Assembly (NCBI GenBank): GCA_023397655.1
Contig: JAEWTW010000016.1
Span: forward strand, 3,601 to 67,600
Source of the DNA: Bacillota bacterium
Lineage (GTDB): Bacteria; Bacillota; Clostridia; Christensenellales; SZUA-584
Length of the DNA stretch: 64,000 nucleotides
Direction: 5' to 3'
In this document: positions 8,558 through 17,396 of the stretch, one piece after another
Numbering within the stretch: the first letter of the stretch is position 1
Layout: each line of letters opens with the position of its first letter
Position numbers and translations under genes: made by a program
Notes under the pieces: generated by a model
Database searches by the model: none
The model's input: only the letters and a program-made list of their open reading frames with translations
Told to the model about the DNA's origin: nothing

Positions 8558-10867
8558 ATGAGGAAAAGGGAGAATCAAGGAGCTGTTAAGAGAAAATCGC
8601 TGAAGTCGAAGTTGCTGCGCTACTTTCTTGCAATGATGGCTGTGATATTCGCCGCGGCGGGTACGGTCATCATTGTTAGTGTGAGCGACGTCGTGGTGTC
8701 GCTCAACAACAACCTGACAAATCAGGTTGTGCTCGCAAGGGCAGACGAAGTCGGAAAATTCATGCAGGGGCTCGTATATGAGATGGACCTGTGGGCAACC
8801 CGAAATGTGGTCATATCGGGCAACATCGATGATATCAGAACGGACCTGGAAAGCAGGCAGTCTTCATTGAGACCCGAAATAGAGATGGTGCTGTATTCGG
8901 ATCTTGATGGCAACTTTTATACGTCTCTGGGGGGAACGGGCACGATATCTGACCGGGCCTATTTTAAGGAGATCGTCAGCGGCGGAAAGGAATATGCGAT
9001 CAGCAACCCCGTGGAATCCCGCGCAACGGGCAAGACGATCTTTGTAATTGCACATGAAGTGAAAAATGCGTCGGGCGAGAAGGCAGGCGTGGTGGCTGCT
9101 ACGATATTGCTGGATACGTTCAATCAGGTGGTGGAAGACATCAAAATCGGTGAAGCCGGTTATGCCTGGATCACTGACAGCACCGGACTCGTGATCGCTC
9201 ATCCCAGTGAGGATGTCCGGCTTAAGCTGAGTACGCTGGACGCCGCAAGCAGCGGGTTTGACGGGTTGGATGCGGTGGGCAAGAACATGATAAGCGGAAA
9301 CGCCGGTATGGATCATTACAGCAAATCCGGCGAGCAGTATGTCGCTCTGTACGCGCCAATACCCGATACACCCAACTGGTCCATGGCATATTCGATGTCG
9401 GAAGCAGAGATAATGGCGCCGGTCAACAACTTGACACTCGTCATCGCCGCGATCGTGGTCGGAGGACTGCTCGTTGTAGCGATTCTCACATTCCTCATCG
9501 CAGGGCGCATCGTAAAGCCTGTTAAGGCCTCGGCAGAACTGGCAAAAGCGCTGGCTTCCGGCGAACTGGACAAGCCTTCCGCCGTCAGAACCAATGATGA
9601 GGTGGGGCAGCTGGCGGGCATACTCGACAACGAAGTACGCGGCGCTTTCAAAGCAATTGAAAAGGCGCGCACGGTTTCGGAGAAGCAGGCACAGTATCAG
9701 GACATCGAGGTTCAAAAACTGCTGGTGGTGCTGAAGAAACTGTCTCGCGGAGAACTGGCATGCAATATCACGGTGGGCGATGCAGATGAGGACACGGTGA
9801 GCCTGCATGATCTGTTCAGTGAGATCGGTGAGAACCTGTGCGGCGCCCTAAACGAGATAAGAAGCTATATCGGTGAGATATCGCAGGTGCTGGGTGATAT
9901 GGCACAGGGTAATATGGACGTGGGTATCGAATCGGAATACAGGGGCGAGTTTACGGCGCTCAAGGAATCCATCAACCACATCGCAGTATCGCTGAACGGC
10001 GTGCTGGGCGAGATCAACCTTGCGGCGGATCAGGTGGCGGCAGGCACACGGCAGGTGTCGGACGGCAGCCAGGAAATCTCACAGGGAGCCACTGAGCAGG
10101 CCAGTGCCATCGAACAGCTGACAGCGACAGTGTCCGAGATCGCCGCGCAGACCAGACAGAATGCAATGAGCGCCAACAAAGCCAGCGAGCTGACCTCTGC
10201 GGCGGCGGGCGAAGCGGCGAAGGGCAATGAACGTATGCAGGCGATGCAGCAGGCCATGGATGAGATGGGAGATGCGTCCCGCAGCATTTACAGGATCATC
10301 AAAGTGATTGACGACATCGCCTTCCAGACCAACATACTGGCGCTGAACGCGGCCGTGGAAGCGGCAAGAGCCGGCGCACACGGCAAGGGCTTCGCCGTGG
10401 TAGCGGAGGAAGTGAGAAACCTCGCAGCGCGCAGCGCGGGTGCCGCGAAAGAAACGACAGAGCTGATAGAAGGCTCGATCAACAAGACGGAGGCAGGCAC
10501 GAAAATTGCCGGAGAGACGGCGCAGGCGCTGTCCGCCATTGTGGAACGGGTGGATGAGGCTGCGCAGTTGGTCAGCGAGATCGCAACGGCCTCCAGCCAG
10601 CAGGCGTCGGCAATCGCGCAGGTGGACCGCGGCATCGAACAGATGTCCATGGTGGTATCCACCAACTCCGCAACATCCGAAGAGACGGCCGCGGCGGCGG
10701 AAGAACTGTCCAGCCAGGCTGAGATGCTCAAAGGGATGGTGGGCAGGTTCAGCATTCGCGACAACGCAGCTCTGCCGGCTTATGGACAGTTCCATGTGCC
10801 TGCCAAAGAAGCAGCTGCCGGTGTGCCCAGAATTGACCTCGCAGACGGCGACTTCGGCAAGTACTGA
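8558..10867 (+). CDS. Chemoreceptor: dCache_1 sensor, HAMP, MCP signalling domain
   Basis: A 769-residue receptor. The first membrane helix is about residues 19-45, a large extracellular double-Cache (dCache_1-type) region spans about 50-285, and helix 2 is at 292-314 followed by HAMP (from about 315). dCache domains usually bind small organic ligands such as amino acids or carboxylates directly; the ligand cannot be read from this sequence. The YAWITDSTGLVIAHPS stretch is typical of the membrane-proximal Cache module. A second HAMP-like helical unit follows before the MCP hairpin. It ends in DGDFGKY. ATG 8558 is preceded by GGGGATTTAGGGG. Monocistronic, with its own terminator. Confidence 0.95.
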   Translation: MRKRENQGAVKRKSLKSKLLRYFLAMMAVIFAAAGTVIIVSVSDVVVSLNNNLTNQVVLARADEVGKFMQGLVYEMDLWATRNVVISGNIDDIRTDLESRQSSLRPEIEMVLYSDLDGNFYTSLGGTGTISDRAYFKEIVSGGKEYAISNPVESRATGKTIFVIAHEVKNASGEKAGVVAATILLDTFNQVVEDIKIGEAGYAWITDSTGLVIAHPSEDVRLKLSTLDAASSGFDGLDAVGKNMISGNAGMDHYSKSGEQYVALYAPIPDTPNWSMAYSMSEAEIMAPVNNLTLVIAAIVVGGLLVVAILTFLIAGRIVKPVKASAELAKALASGELDKPSAVRTNDEVGQLAGILDNEVRGAFKAIEKARTVSEKQAQYQDIEVQKLLVVLKKLSRGELACNITVGDADEDTVSLHDLFSEIGENLCGALNEIRSYIGEISQVLGDMAQGNMDVGIESEYRGEFTALKESINHIAVSLNGVLGEINLAADQVAAGTRQVSDGSQEISQGATEQASAIEQLTATVSEIAAQTRQNAMSANKASELTSAAAGEAAKGNERMQAMQQAMDEMGDASRSIYRIIKVIDDIAFQTNILALNAAVEAARAGAHGKGFAVVAEEVRNLAARSAGAAKETTELIEGSINKTEAGTKIAGETAQALSAIVERVDEAAQLVSEIATASSQQASAIAQVDRGIEQMSMVVSTNSATSEETAAAAEELSSQAEMLKGMVGRFSIRDNAALPAYGQFHVPAKEAAAGVPRIDLADGDFGKY

Positions 10868-10963
10868 GCTGTGGCGCACGGCTGAACGACAGACTAAGGC
10901 GGCATATGCCACGGGGGCTCCCGTTCGCTGAAACCGCAGGCTGAATACGTAAAGCATTAACAG

Positions 10964-11007
10964 AGACTCTTCGCATTTATTTGAATGGCGAAGAGTCTTT
11001 TTATTTT
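10964..11007 (+). terminator. Rho-independent terminator
   Basis: AGACTCTTCGC (10964-10974) pairs with GCGAAGAGTCT (10988-10998), 13-base loop, then TTTTATTTT. Confidence 0.85.
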
Positions 11008-11100
11008 GGAAGAAGTGAATATAATATTGATATAATAAATCAAAAGCCCCGATCTGATCAAATATATCGGAATGGTTGCTTAACTTAATTCCATGATTTA

Positions 11101-11113
11101 TTGTTATAAACAA
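11101..11113. promoter_or_regulatory. Possible TetR self-operator
   Basis: TTGTT-ATA-AACAA inverted repeat 28 bases before the TetR-type gene at 11142. The longer string TTGTTATAAACAAATAATAT recurs almost unchanged upstream of the receptor at 17397 (near 17139). Confidence 0.35.
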
Positions 11114-11141
11114 ATAATATAATTCAGGAAGGGGATGACCA

Positions 11142-11720
11142 ATGGCAACGAAGGAAGAGATCAAGGATTCGGCATATTATTGCTTTGCGCACTACGGCTA
11201 TGAAGGGACAACGATGCAGGATATTGCCAAAGCGGTAGGTCTTAAAAAACAATCGCTGTATTCACATTTTGAGAGCAAGGAAGAGTTGTTTTTAACCGTT
11301 CTTCAGGAACAAAGCCGGATTATTACCGCTGAATTAGACATGGTGTTCAATCGTTTGAAAGACAAACCTGTCGAGGATCTGCTCAAGGGTGTTTTTGGGG
11401 GTGTCATCAATACATTTTCTGTAAGGGAACGCCTTCTTTTATGGAAAAGAACGTTCATCTATTTCAGCAGTGCGGAAACTAAGGAAATCAAGGAGCCCTC
11501 AGACTGGCACTTTGACAGAAAATTGAGCGAATCCCTCGAACACGCAATACTAGATAGCAACGTCGGCTTTACCGGAGCCTATCGGGCTTTTTTTCTCTCC
11601 TTCATGCTGACCATTCAGGGGTATCTTGACTGGATGCTCGTTATGGGACATAGCGAAGATACATGGGCAGCAATATGGAGAAATTACTGGAACGGTGCCA
11701 GCGCCAATTTTCTGAATTAA
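11142..11720 (+). CDS. TetR/AcrR-family transcriptional regulator
   Basis: 192 residues. The N-terminal helix-turn-helix is typical: YGYEGTTMQDIAKAVG, then LKKQSLYSHFESKEELF at about residues 18-50. The C-terminal ligand domain is not recognised. GGAAGGGG precedes ATG 11142. It sits between a receptor and cheW and is similar in the DNA-binding domain to the TetR protein at 16487, which also sits beside a receptor. These regulators may control neighbouring taxis genes; that is inference from position and from the inverted repeats nearby. Confidence 0.9.
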   Translation: MATKEEIKDSAYYCFAHYGYEGTTMQDIAKAVGLKKQSLYSHFESKEELFLTVLQEQSRIITAELDMVFNRLKDKPVEDLLKGVFGGVINTFSVRERLLLWKRTFIYFSSAETKEIKEPSDWHFDRKLSESLEHAILDSNVGFTGAYRAFFLSFMLTIQGYLDWMLVMGHSEDTWAAIWRNYWNGASANFLN

Positions 11721-11746
11721 CACAGCAAATACGTTATCACAATTTC

Positions 11747-11774
11747 TAAAGATTTCCCAGCTAAACAACGATAT
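11747..11774 (+). promoter_or_regulatory. Candidate sigma-D type promoter for cheW
   Basis: TAAA at 11747-11750, 16 bases, then AACGATAT at 11767-11774 (six of eight positions of GCCGATAT). The spacing is one base longer than ideal. The leader to the cheW ATG is about 140 bases and contains a tandem 8-mer, CGTAAGGT twice at 11793-11808 plus a partial third copy. Confidence 0.5.
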
Positions 11775-11918
11775 ATGAATGGTACGAACGAACGTAAGGT
11801 CGTAAGGTCGTAAAAGTCTAAACGATTTTTTTGTGGCTCAATTAAAAACAAATCATAGAAACTTGAGCTTCAAAATATAAAAATCGTAATAAAAACGCAG
11901 CAAAGGAGAATACAGAAA

Positions 11919-12422
11919 ATGTTGGATGAAGAGCTTATGATAAACGACGCAGACACTATGCGCGGACGTTACCTGACATTTGCTCTGGGAGAAGAAGTTT
12001 TTGGTATCGGGATACGGTTTGTAAAAGAGATTGTTGGTATTCAACCGGTCAATCCTGTCCCGGAGGCGCCGGATTACTTTAAGGGTATCATTAATCTTCG
12101 CGGCAAGATTATCCCTGTGATCGACATGAGACTTAAGCTTAAAAAACCGGCTGTGGCGTATACAGACAGGACATGTATCATCGTGATAGAAACACCGGGC
12201 CATGCAGTTGGGCTTATCGTGGACCGTGTGGCAGAAGTGCTGTCCATCGCCGACAGCGATATCGTACCGCCGCCGGGTACGTGGGCCGGGGCGGGCCGGA
12301 GGTATCTGAGTGGGATCGGCAAGGTGGATGGTAAAGTGAAGCTACTGCTGGATTGTGAGCAGCTGTTTACCGGAGAAGAATGCTGGGAGATAGACACGGC
12401 TGTCAGCAAGACGGCCATATAA
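11919..12422 (+). CDS. cheW: CheW-type chemotaxis adaptor
   Basis: A 167-residue CheW-domain protein that would couple receptors to the CheA kinase at the membrane array. The fold is clear: YLTFALGEEVFGIGI near residue 18, INLRGKIIPVIDMRLKL near 60-75, and IVDRVAEVLSI near 105. AAAGGAG lies upstream of ATG 11919. It is 56 bases upstream of the receptor at 12479 and probably cotranscribed with it. A paralogue at 24713 shares the same layout. The N-terminal 14 residues and C-terminal 15 residues are short extensions of unknown role. Confidence 0.93.
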   Translation: MLDEELMINDADTMRGRYLTFALGEEVFGIGIRFVKEIVGIQPVNPVPEAPDYFKGIINLRGKIIPVIDMRLKLKKPAVAYTDRTCIIVIETPGHAVGLIVDRVAEVLSIADSDIVPPPGTWAGAGRRYLSGIGKVDGKVKLLLDCEQLFTGEECWEIDTAVSKTAI

Positions 12423-12478
12423 AATCGCAATTGACATCAAACTGACAATAAAAAATAACAACACAAGGAGTTACAACG

Positions 12479-14578
12479 ATGAAGTGGTTTAGAAACATGA
12501 AAATATCTATGAAGCTCATTTCAACTTTCTTATTAATTGCCGTGCTTGCGGGCGGCGTGGGGCTGTTTGGCATTGTGTCATTAACAGATGTGAACAGCAG
12601 CAGCGGCGATCTATTCAATAATTATGGGAATTCTCAAGGCTATCTGGGCTATGTGTTAGGCGAGTTTCAAAAGGAACGTGCACTTTTAAGAGACATCAAC
12701 ATTGATAAAGATGCAACAAAAGCAGTGTCTACGCGGGAAGCAGTCGCGATATCGGATGAAAACCTGATGAAGAATCTGGAGCTGTTTGAGACGACTTGTA
12801 TTACGCCGGCGGAAAAGGAAATGTACAGTGACCTTGCGCAGAAAATAGAGACGTTTCGGACCGTCAGGGATGATATTGTGAACGCCGGTGTAGCGGATGA
12901 TTTTGATACGGCATTTGAACTGCTCAAGGCGGACAGTTCTGCAGTGATCATCACTGAAGCAACACAAGCCATAGACAACGCCGTCCTGTCCAATGTGACG
13001 CTTGCAAACGATTTGCTTAAAGCGCAGGAGGGGACCGTCGGCAACACGATAATGGTCATGATCATTCTCGTGGCAGCGGCTGTACTGCTCGCTGTCTTGC
13101 TGGGGATTATCATATCGCGCGCCATCAGCAAGCCCATCCGGCATATTTCCGAAGTGGCAGTCCAGCTGGCTGCGGGCGATACGAATATTAAACGGACGGA
13201 CTATGAGAGCAAGGATGAGGTTGGACAGCTCTATAGTGCGTTCCGCGAAATGCTGACAGCGATACAGACGCTGGTCGCCGATGCGGGTATGCTGGCGGAG
13301 TCTGCAGTGGAAGGTAAGCTGTCAGCCCGTGCTGATTCCCAAAAGCATCAGGGTGACTACAGAAAGATAGTGGATGGCGTCAATAAAACGCTGGATGCCG
13401 TGGTGGGGCCGGTGCAGGAAGCTTCGGCTGTGCTGGAGGAGATGGCAAAAGGAAATCTGGATGTCAGCGTGACCGGCGACTACAAAGGCGACCATGCCAT
13501 CATCAAGCAATCGCTCAACAGCACAATCAACGCGATAAAGGGATATATCAGCGAAATTTCCTTCGTGCTGGGCGAGATGTCAAAGGGCAATCTGGATGTG
13601 GGCATCACCGATGCTTACCGCGGTGACTTCGTCGCGCTGAAGGATTCCATCAACGGCATCGTGGGCTCACTGAACGATGTGCTGGCCGAGATAGGTACAG
13701 CGGCGGAGCAGGTAGCTGCCGGCACCAAGCAGGTATCGGACGGCAGCCAGGAGATATCGCAAGGCGCTACGGAGCAGGCCAGTTCCATCGAAGAACTGAC
13801 GGCGTCGGTAACGCAGATCGCCGAGCAGACCCGCCAGAACGCTATCAGCGCTAACAAGGCCAGCGAGCTGACATTGTCGGCCGCATCCGAGGCAACGCGC
13901 GGCAACGAGAGCATGAAAACAATGCAGGAAGCGATGTCGCAGATCAACGAAGCATCCCGCAACATATCAAAAATCATTAAAGTCATCGACGATATCGCAT
14001 TCCAAACCAATATACTGGCGCTGAATGCAGCGGTGGAGGCAGCGCGTGCCGGTATACACGGCAAGGGCTTTGCGGTTGTTGCCGAGGAGGTCCGGAACCT
14101 CGCGGCACGCAGTGCAAGTGCGGCCAAGGAGACCACCGAACTGATCGAAGGCTCCATCGGCAAAACGGAGGCAGGAACGCGCATTGCGGATGAAACGGCA
14201 GTTGCTCTGGTTTCCATCGTACAGGGGGTTGACAAGGCTGCACAGCTGGTAGGCGAAATAGCAAATGCATCCAACGAGCAGGCGGGTGCCATCACACAGG
14301 TTAACCACGGCGTTGAACAGATGTCGGTGGTGGTACAGACCAACTCGGCGACGGCTGAAGAAGCGGCGGCAGCAGCGGAAGAACTGTCCAGCCAGGCAGA
14401 GTTTTTGAAGAGCATGGTAGGCCGGTTCAGTTTGAAAAAATGGGCGGCGCCGTTACCGGCGATTGATCGGTCAAAGACCGGCGGCAAAGAACAGGCAGCC
14501 GAACAGAAAAAAGCTATATCTTCAGAAAATAAGGCAGTGAAAATTGACCTGACAGACGGTGACTTCGGCAAGTATTGA
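12479..14578 (+). CDS. Chemoreceptor: 4HB sensor, poly-HAMP, MCP signalling domain
   Basis: A 699-residue receptor. Helix 1 is about residues 10-32, a four-helix-bundle sensor follows, helix 2 is at 190-212 and HAMP at 213-265. Two more HAMP-like units follow to about 410; the GNLDVSVTGDYKGDH and GNLDVGITDAYRGDF segments mark these repeats. The MCP hairpin then has the conserved tip. It ends in DGDFGKY. AAGGAG lies eight bases before ATG. TTGACA at 12431 with AATAAC 17 bases on is a weak sigma-A option, otherwise it is read from the cheW promoter. No terminator hairpin was seen before the convergent gene at 14651. Confidence 0.95.
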   Translation: MKWFRNMKISMKLISTFLLIAVLAGGVGLFGIVSLTDVNSSSGDLFNNYGNSQGYLGYVLGEFQKERALLRDINIDKDATKAVSTREAVAISDENLMKNLELFETTCITPAEKEMYSDLAQKIETFRTVRDDIVNAGVADDFDTAFELLKADSSAVIITEATQAIDNAVLSNVTLANDLLKAQEGTVGNTIMVMIILVAAAVLLAVLLGIIISRAISKPIRHISEVAVQLAAGDTNIKRTDYESKDEVGQLYSAFREMLTAIQTLVADAGMLAESAVEGKLSARADSQKHQGDYRKIVDGVNKTLDAVVGPVQEASAVLEEMAKGNLDVSVTGDYKGDHAIIKQSLNSTINAIKGYISEISFVLGEMSKGNLDVGITDAYRGDFVALKDSINGIVGSLNDVLAEIGTAAEQVAAGTKQVSDGSQEISQGATEQASSIEELTASVTQIAEQTRQNAISANKASELTLSAASEATRGNESMKTMQEAMSQINEASRNISKIIKVIDDIAFQTNILALNAAVEAARAGIHGKGFAVVAEEVRNLAARSASAAKETTELIEGSIGKTEAGTRIADETAVALVSIVQGVDKAAQLVGEIANASNEQAGAITQVNHGVEQMSVVVQTNSATAEEAAAAAEELSSQAEFLKSMVGRFSLKKWAAPLPAIDRSKTGGKEQAAEQKKAISSENKAVKIDLTDGDFGKY

Positions 14579-14650
14579 TCCGTACTGACAACTGCCACTT
14601 CACCTGAGTATACAGGTAAGGGGCTTGGGCGGGAGAGGATTGGCCGCCGG

Positions 14651-16279
14651 TTATCCTCTTCCCCGAAGCAGCGTCCGGAGCCCCCGACGTTTTGTGCGGG
14701 GCTTCCGGTTGCCGCGCAGAATGCGCACGATAAGCCAAACCGTCATAATGAATGACGCTGAGAAACCGAGCACACCCAGCAGCGGTATGCCGAGCAGTCT
14801 GGGCTCCATGTCGGTGGTGCACAGTATGGAAGAACCGACGACGGCAGCGGCGTTCAGTAGACCCACGATCAGCCGGTTCATGATACGGTCGAACCGTGCC
14901 ATCGGTACTTCGGAGCCCACCACGCTGATGCCGAGGCGTGCCTCGCCTTTGGACGCGATACGCAGCAGGTCCGACATTTGTCCCGGCAGCTCCAGCGAGC
15001 GATTTCCAAAGGAGTACAGCGCCTTGCCGCCGCGCAGCAGCTGTTCCTCAAAGCTGGCATCCTGCAGAATTGTGCCGGATACGTGAGATGCCAGTATGCG
15101 CATCAGGCTGGTTTCGGGGCTGATGCGGGACAGTACCCCCTCCATGGTGATGATGCCGCGGGCCAGCATTGATATACCCGAAGGCATCGCAAGGCCGTTG
15201 GACTCGGCTACATGGACGAATTCCATCACGAACTGGCCCACATCGATGCTGCCCAGTTCTTCGGAACCGTAGCGCGTCATCATCTCCTCGATGTCGGCGT
15301 ATAGCTTTAGGTGATCCACATCACCTGTCTGGCGAGCGAGCGAGAGCACCACCGATTTGAGCGCATAAAAATCGTTCTCGGAGGCGGCCACAACGGCGTT
15401 CTTGAAAAGCTTGCGGTGACGAGCGGTTAACCTTCCCGTCATACCAAGATCGATCCATACGATCTGTCCGCCGCGAATGCGGATGTTGCCCGGATGCGGG
15501 TCAGCGTGGAAGAAGCCGTCTTCCACTACCTGCTTTAAATAGTTGGCGGCGAGCCGGTCGCATATATCGTGAAGGTCGTAACCCGCTGCCAGCAGCGCTT
15601 CGGTGTTGTCGATCTGTATGCCGTCGATCAGTTCCATCACCAGCACCTTTTGGGTGGTGAGCGCCCATTCCACCTTTGGGAATGCGACATAACCGATATC
15701 CTGGTTGTTCTCGGAGAACTCGCGGATGTGTCCGGCTTCTATCGTGAAATCAAGCTCCTGCTGTGCGGCTGACCACATCTCGTCGATCACGGTGTCGAAG
15801 TCGATGACCTGTCCGGTTTTCTGCACAATACGGATGATACCGGACGCCCGGTGCAGCAGGTGCATGTCCTGCGCCATCTTGGCGTATATGCCGGGGCGCT
15901 GCACCTTCAGTACCACGTTGCGTCCGTCCTTCAGCACGGCACGATGAACCTGAGCGATGGACGCGGAGCCTGTGGGCTCACTGTCGATGGAAGCGAAAAC
16001 CTTGTCCGCCGGCTGCCCATACTCAGCTTCAAGCACGGCCATCACCGCGTCAAAATCCATCGGTTTGACGTCGGTGCGCAGCCGGGTCAGTTCCTCGCAG
16101 TATTCCTCGGGGATGATGTCGGGCCGCATCGAGAGCAACTGGCCGAACTTGACGAAGGTCGGCCCCAGATCGTCCAGCACACGGCGCAGCTTTTCCGGAT
16201 TGAGGCCGCGCATCAGTTCGTGTTTGGTCAGCACCTTGAGTATGTCCCTGAAGCGCCCCTTATTGATATCCTTTGTCAT
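14651..16279 (-). CDS. UbiB/ABC1 (AarF)-family atypical kinase-like membrane protein
   Basis: 542 residues. Family hallmarks: FVKFGQLLSMRPD (KxGQ motif), the alanine-rich loop GSASIAQVHRA in place of a glycine-rich loop, VVLKVQRPG with the ATP lysine, HADPHPGN, and DLGM in the DFG position. Two C-terminal hydrophobic helices (about residues 470-520) anchor it. Family members support isoprenoid-lipid metabolism and have ATPase activity; the role in an anaerobe is unknown. ATG 16279 is preferred because GGAAGG lies just upstream; a TTG at 16333 in the same frame is possible. It is on the opposite strand to all receptors around it. Confidence 0.9.
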   Translation of the reverse strand: MTKDINKGRFRDILKVLTKHELMRGLNPEKLRRVLDDLGPTFVKFGQLLSMRPDIIPEEYCEELTRLRTDVKPMDFDAVMAVLEAEYGQPADKVFASIDSEPTGSASIAQVHRAVLKDGRNVVLKVQRPGIYAKMAQDMHLLHRASGIIRIVQKTGQVIDFDTVIDEMWSAAQQELDFTIEAGHIREFSENNQDIGYVAFPKVEWALTTQKVLVMELIDGIQIDNTEALLAAGYDLHDICDRLAANYLKQVVEDGFFHADPHPGNIRIRGGQIVWIDLGMTGRLTARHRKLFKNAVVAASENDFYALKSVVLSLARQTGDVDHLKLYADIEEMMTRYGSEELGSIDVGQFVMEFVHVAESNGLAMPSGISMLARGIITMEGVLSRISPETSLMRILASHVSGTILQDASFEEQLLRGGKALYSFGNRSLELPGQMSDLLRIASKGEARLGISVVGSEVPMARFDRIMNRLIVGLLNAAAVVGSSILCTTDMEPRLLGIPLLGVLGFSASFIMTVWLIVRILRGNRKPRTKRRGLRTLLRGRG

Positions 16280-16412
16280 GTATGCCTTCCGGTATCCCTT
16301 ATCCGCCAAGGCGGCGTAATCCGCAGGCGGCAATATACTTAAGCCAAGCTGCGGTCAGGTATATTATAGCATAATTTGCATCGAATCAAAACAAGCGGTT
16401 TATTAGCAGGGC

Positions 16413-16446
16413 TAACAATTGGAAATATATGATAATGATATTGTTA
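16413..16446. promoter_or_regulatory. Possible TetR operator (wide inverted repeat)
   Basis: TAACAAT (16413-16419) and ATTGTTA (16440-16446) form a 7-bp inverted repeat with a 20-base gap, 40 bases before the TetR gene at 16487. The same AACAAT/ATTGTT halves occur back to back at 17211-17226. Confidence 0.3.
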
Positions 16447-16486
16447 TTTCTTTACAGAATCTATATAATACACAAGGGGGATACTC

Positions 16487-17053
16487 ATGAAAAAAAATCA
16501 GATCGTCGAAGAAGCATTTAAGCTTTTCGCAAGGCAAGGCTACGAGTCCACCACGATGCAGCAGATTGGTGATGCCGTTGGTCTGGACAAGTCCTCTCTT
16601 TATGTTTATTTCAAGAATAAAAGTGACATTTATATGGAGAATCTGTCCCGTGAATATCAGGTTTTTGAGCATCAGGTGGTGAAACAGCTGGAATGTATCG
16701 TGGATAGCACGGCGCTGCTGAGGACGCTGTTTATCAACTCGCTCAAGTACTTCTCAGACTGTGATAAGCTGCTTTTCTGGAAGCAGGTGGTTCTGCTTGC
16801 CCGCGGCAGCACAAACGCTGAGATAGCTCAACAATCAACCGAATACATGGACAAAATTAAGACCTGTGTCCACTGCAAGCTGTACTGTTCTTTTGATGAT
16901 GTAAAAAACAATGATATGCTTTTTTGCAGTATGATACTGATGCAGGGGTTCATGGGCTGGTTTCTGCTTCAAAAGAAAGTGGATGAGCATGACGTGGAGA
17001 ACGCTGTGCACATGTTTGATAATATCGTTTCAAGCAGCAAGCTCTTTAATTGA
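16487..17053 (+). CDS. TetR/AcrR-family transcriptional regulator
   Basis: 188 residues with a TetR-type DNA-binding domain: RQGYESTTMQQIGDAVGL and KSSLYVYFKNKSDIY at about residues 17-50. The ligand domain contains several cysteines (CVHCKLYC near residue 127), which may matter for signal sensing (inference). AAGGGGG lies six bases before ATG 16487. It is followed by a terminator and then by a receptor gene whose promoter region contains a perfect 16-bp palindrome built from the same half-sites found upstream of this gene. It may repress both itself and that receptor. Confidence 0.9.
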   Translation: MKKNQIVEEAFKLFARQGYESTTMQQIGDAVGLDKSSLYVYFKNKSDIYMENLSREYQVFEHQVVKQLECIVDSTALLRTLFINSLKYFSDCDKLLFWKQVVLLARGSTNAEIAQQSTEYMDKIKTCVHCKLYCSFDDVKNNDMLFCSMILMQGFMGWFLLQKKVDEHDVENAVHMFDNIVSSSKLFN

Positions 17054-17069
17054 TCACATATAAAGCATA

Positions 17070-17118
17070 AAACCTGTTCATTACAGAGGTTCAATGGGCT
17101 GCTGAACAGGTTTTTATT
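17070..17118 (+). terminator. Rho-independent terminator
   Basis: AAACCTGTTCA (17070-17080) pairs with TGAACAGGTTT (17103-17113), a 22-base loop, then TTATTTT. Confidence 0.75.
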
Positions 17119-17173
17119 TTGCTGCAATTATTTTTCAATTGTTATAAAAAAATAATATTTCTAGAATTATTAC

Positions 17174-17200
17174 TCATAATATGACAAGATGTGCCGATAT
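17174..17200 (+). promoter_or_regulatory. Candidate sigma-D type promoter
   Basis: GCCGATAT at 17193-17200 is a perfect sigma-D -10 element. The -35 at the right distance reads TCAT, so only the -10 half is strong. A 16-bp palindrome begins 11 bases downstream, where the transcript would start. Confidence 0.5.
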
Positions 17201-17210
17201 ATAGAAAAGA

Positions 17211-17226
17211 ACAAACAATTGTTTGT
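17211..17226. promoter_or_regulatory. Perfect 16-bp palindrome, likely operator
   Basis: ACAAACAATTGTTTGT is fully palindromic and sits just downstream of the sigma-D-type -10 element. Size and symmetry suit a TetR-family dimer; the adjacent regulator at 16487 is the obvious candidate. Confidence 0.55.
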
Positions 17227-17277
17227 AACAATAAGACACAATGTTTGCAAATAGATCTAATTTAGGAGGCTGGCCGT

Positions 17278-17349
17278 ATGGTACAAACTCAGGCGTTTTG
17301 TGCAGCGATGATAAACACATCCGGCACAGGCGTTTTTTATGTGCTTTGA
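17278..17349 (+). CDS. Possible 23-residue leader peptide upstream of chemoreceptor
   Basis: ATG 17278 follows AGGAGG with eight bases between. The frame encodes MVQTQAFCAAMINTSGTGVF plus three residues and stops at TGA 17347-17349. It lies in the 5' leader of the receptor gene at 17397, with 47 bases between. The CAGGCGTTTT string occurs twice in it. It may be a translated leader or simply chance; no attenuator hairpin is clear. Confidence 0.35.
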   Translation: MVQTQAFCAAMINTSGTGVFYVL

Positions 17350-17396
17350 GGAGCCAGTATAAATATTTATAAATCTTATTGAGGGGGAAACCGGCC

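Noticed and set aside
11793..11813. Tandem CGTAAGGT as a CRISPR or iteron
   Set aside because: Only two and a half copies of an 8-mer without spacers; a short slippage repeat.
13615..14598. 327-codon minus-strand frame, with similar ones opposite every receptor
   Set aside because: These arise from the conserved MCP hairpin read backwards (Ser/Ala-rich) and recur opposite each receptor, so they reflect shared coding, not genes.
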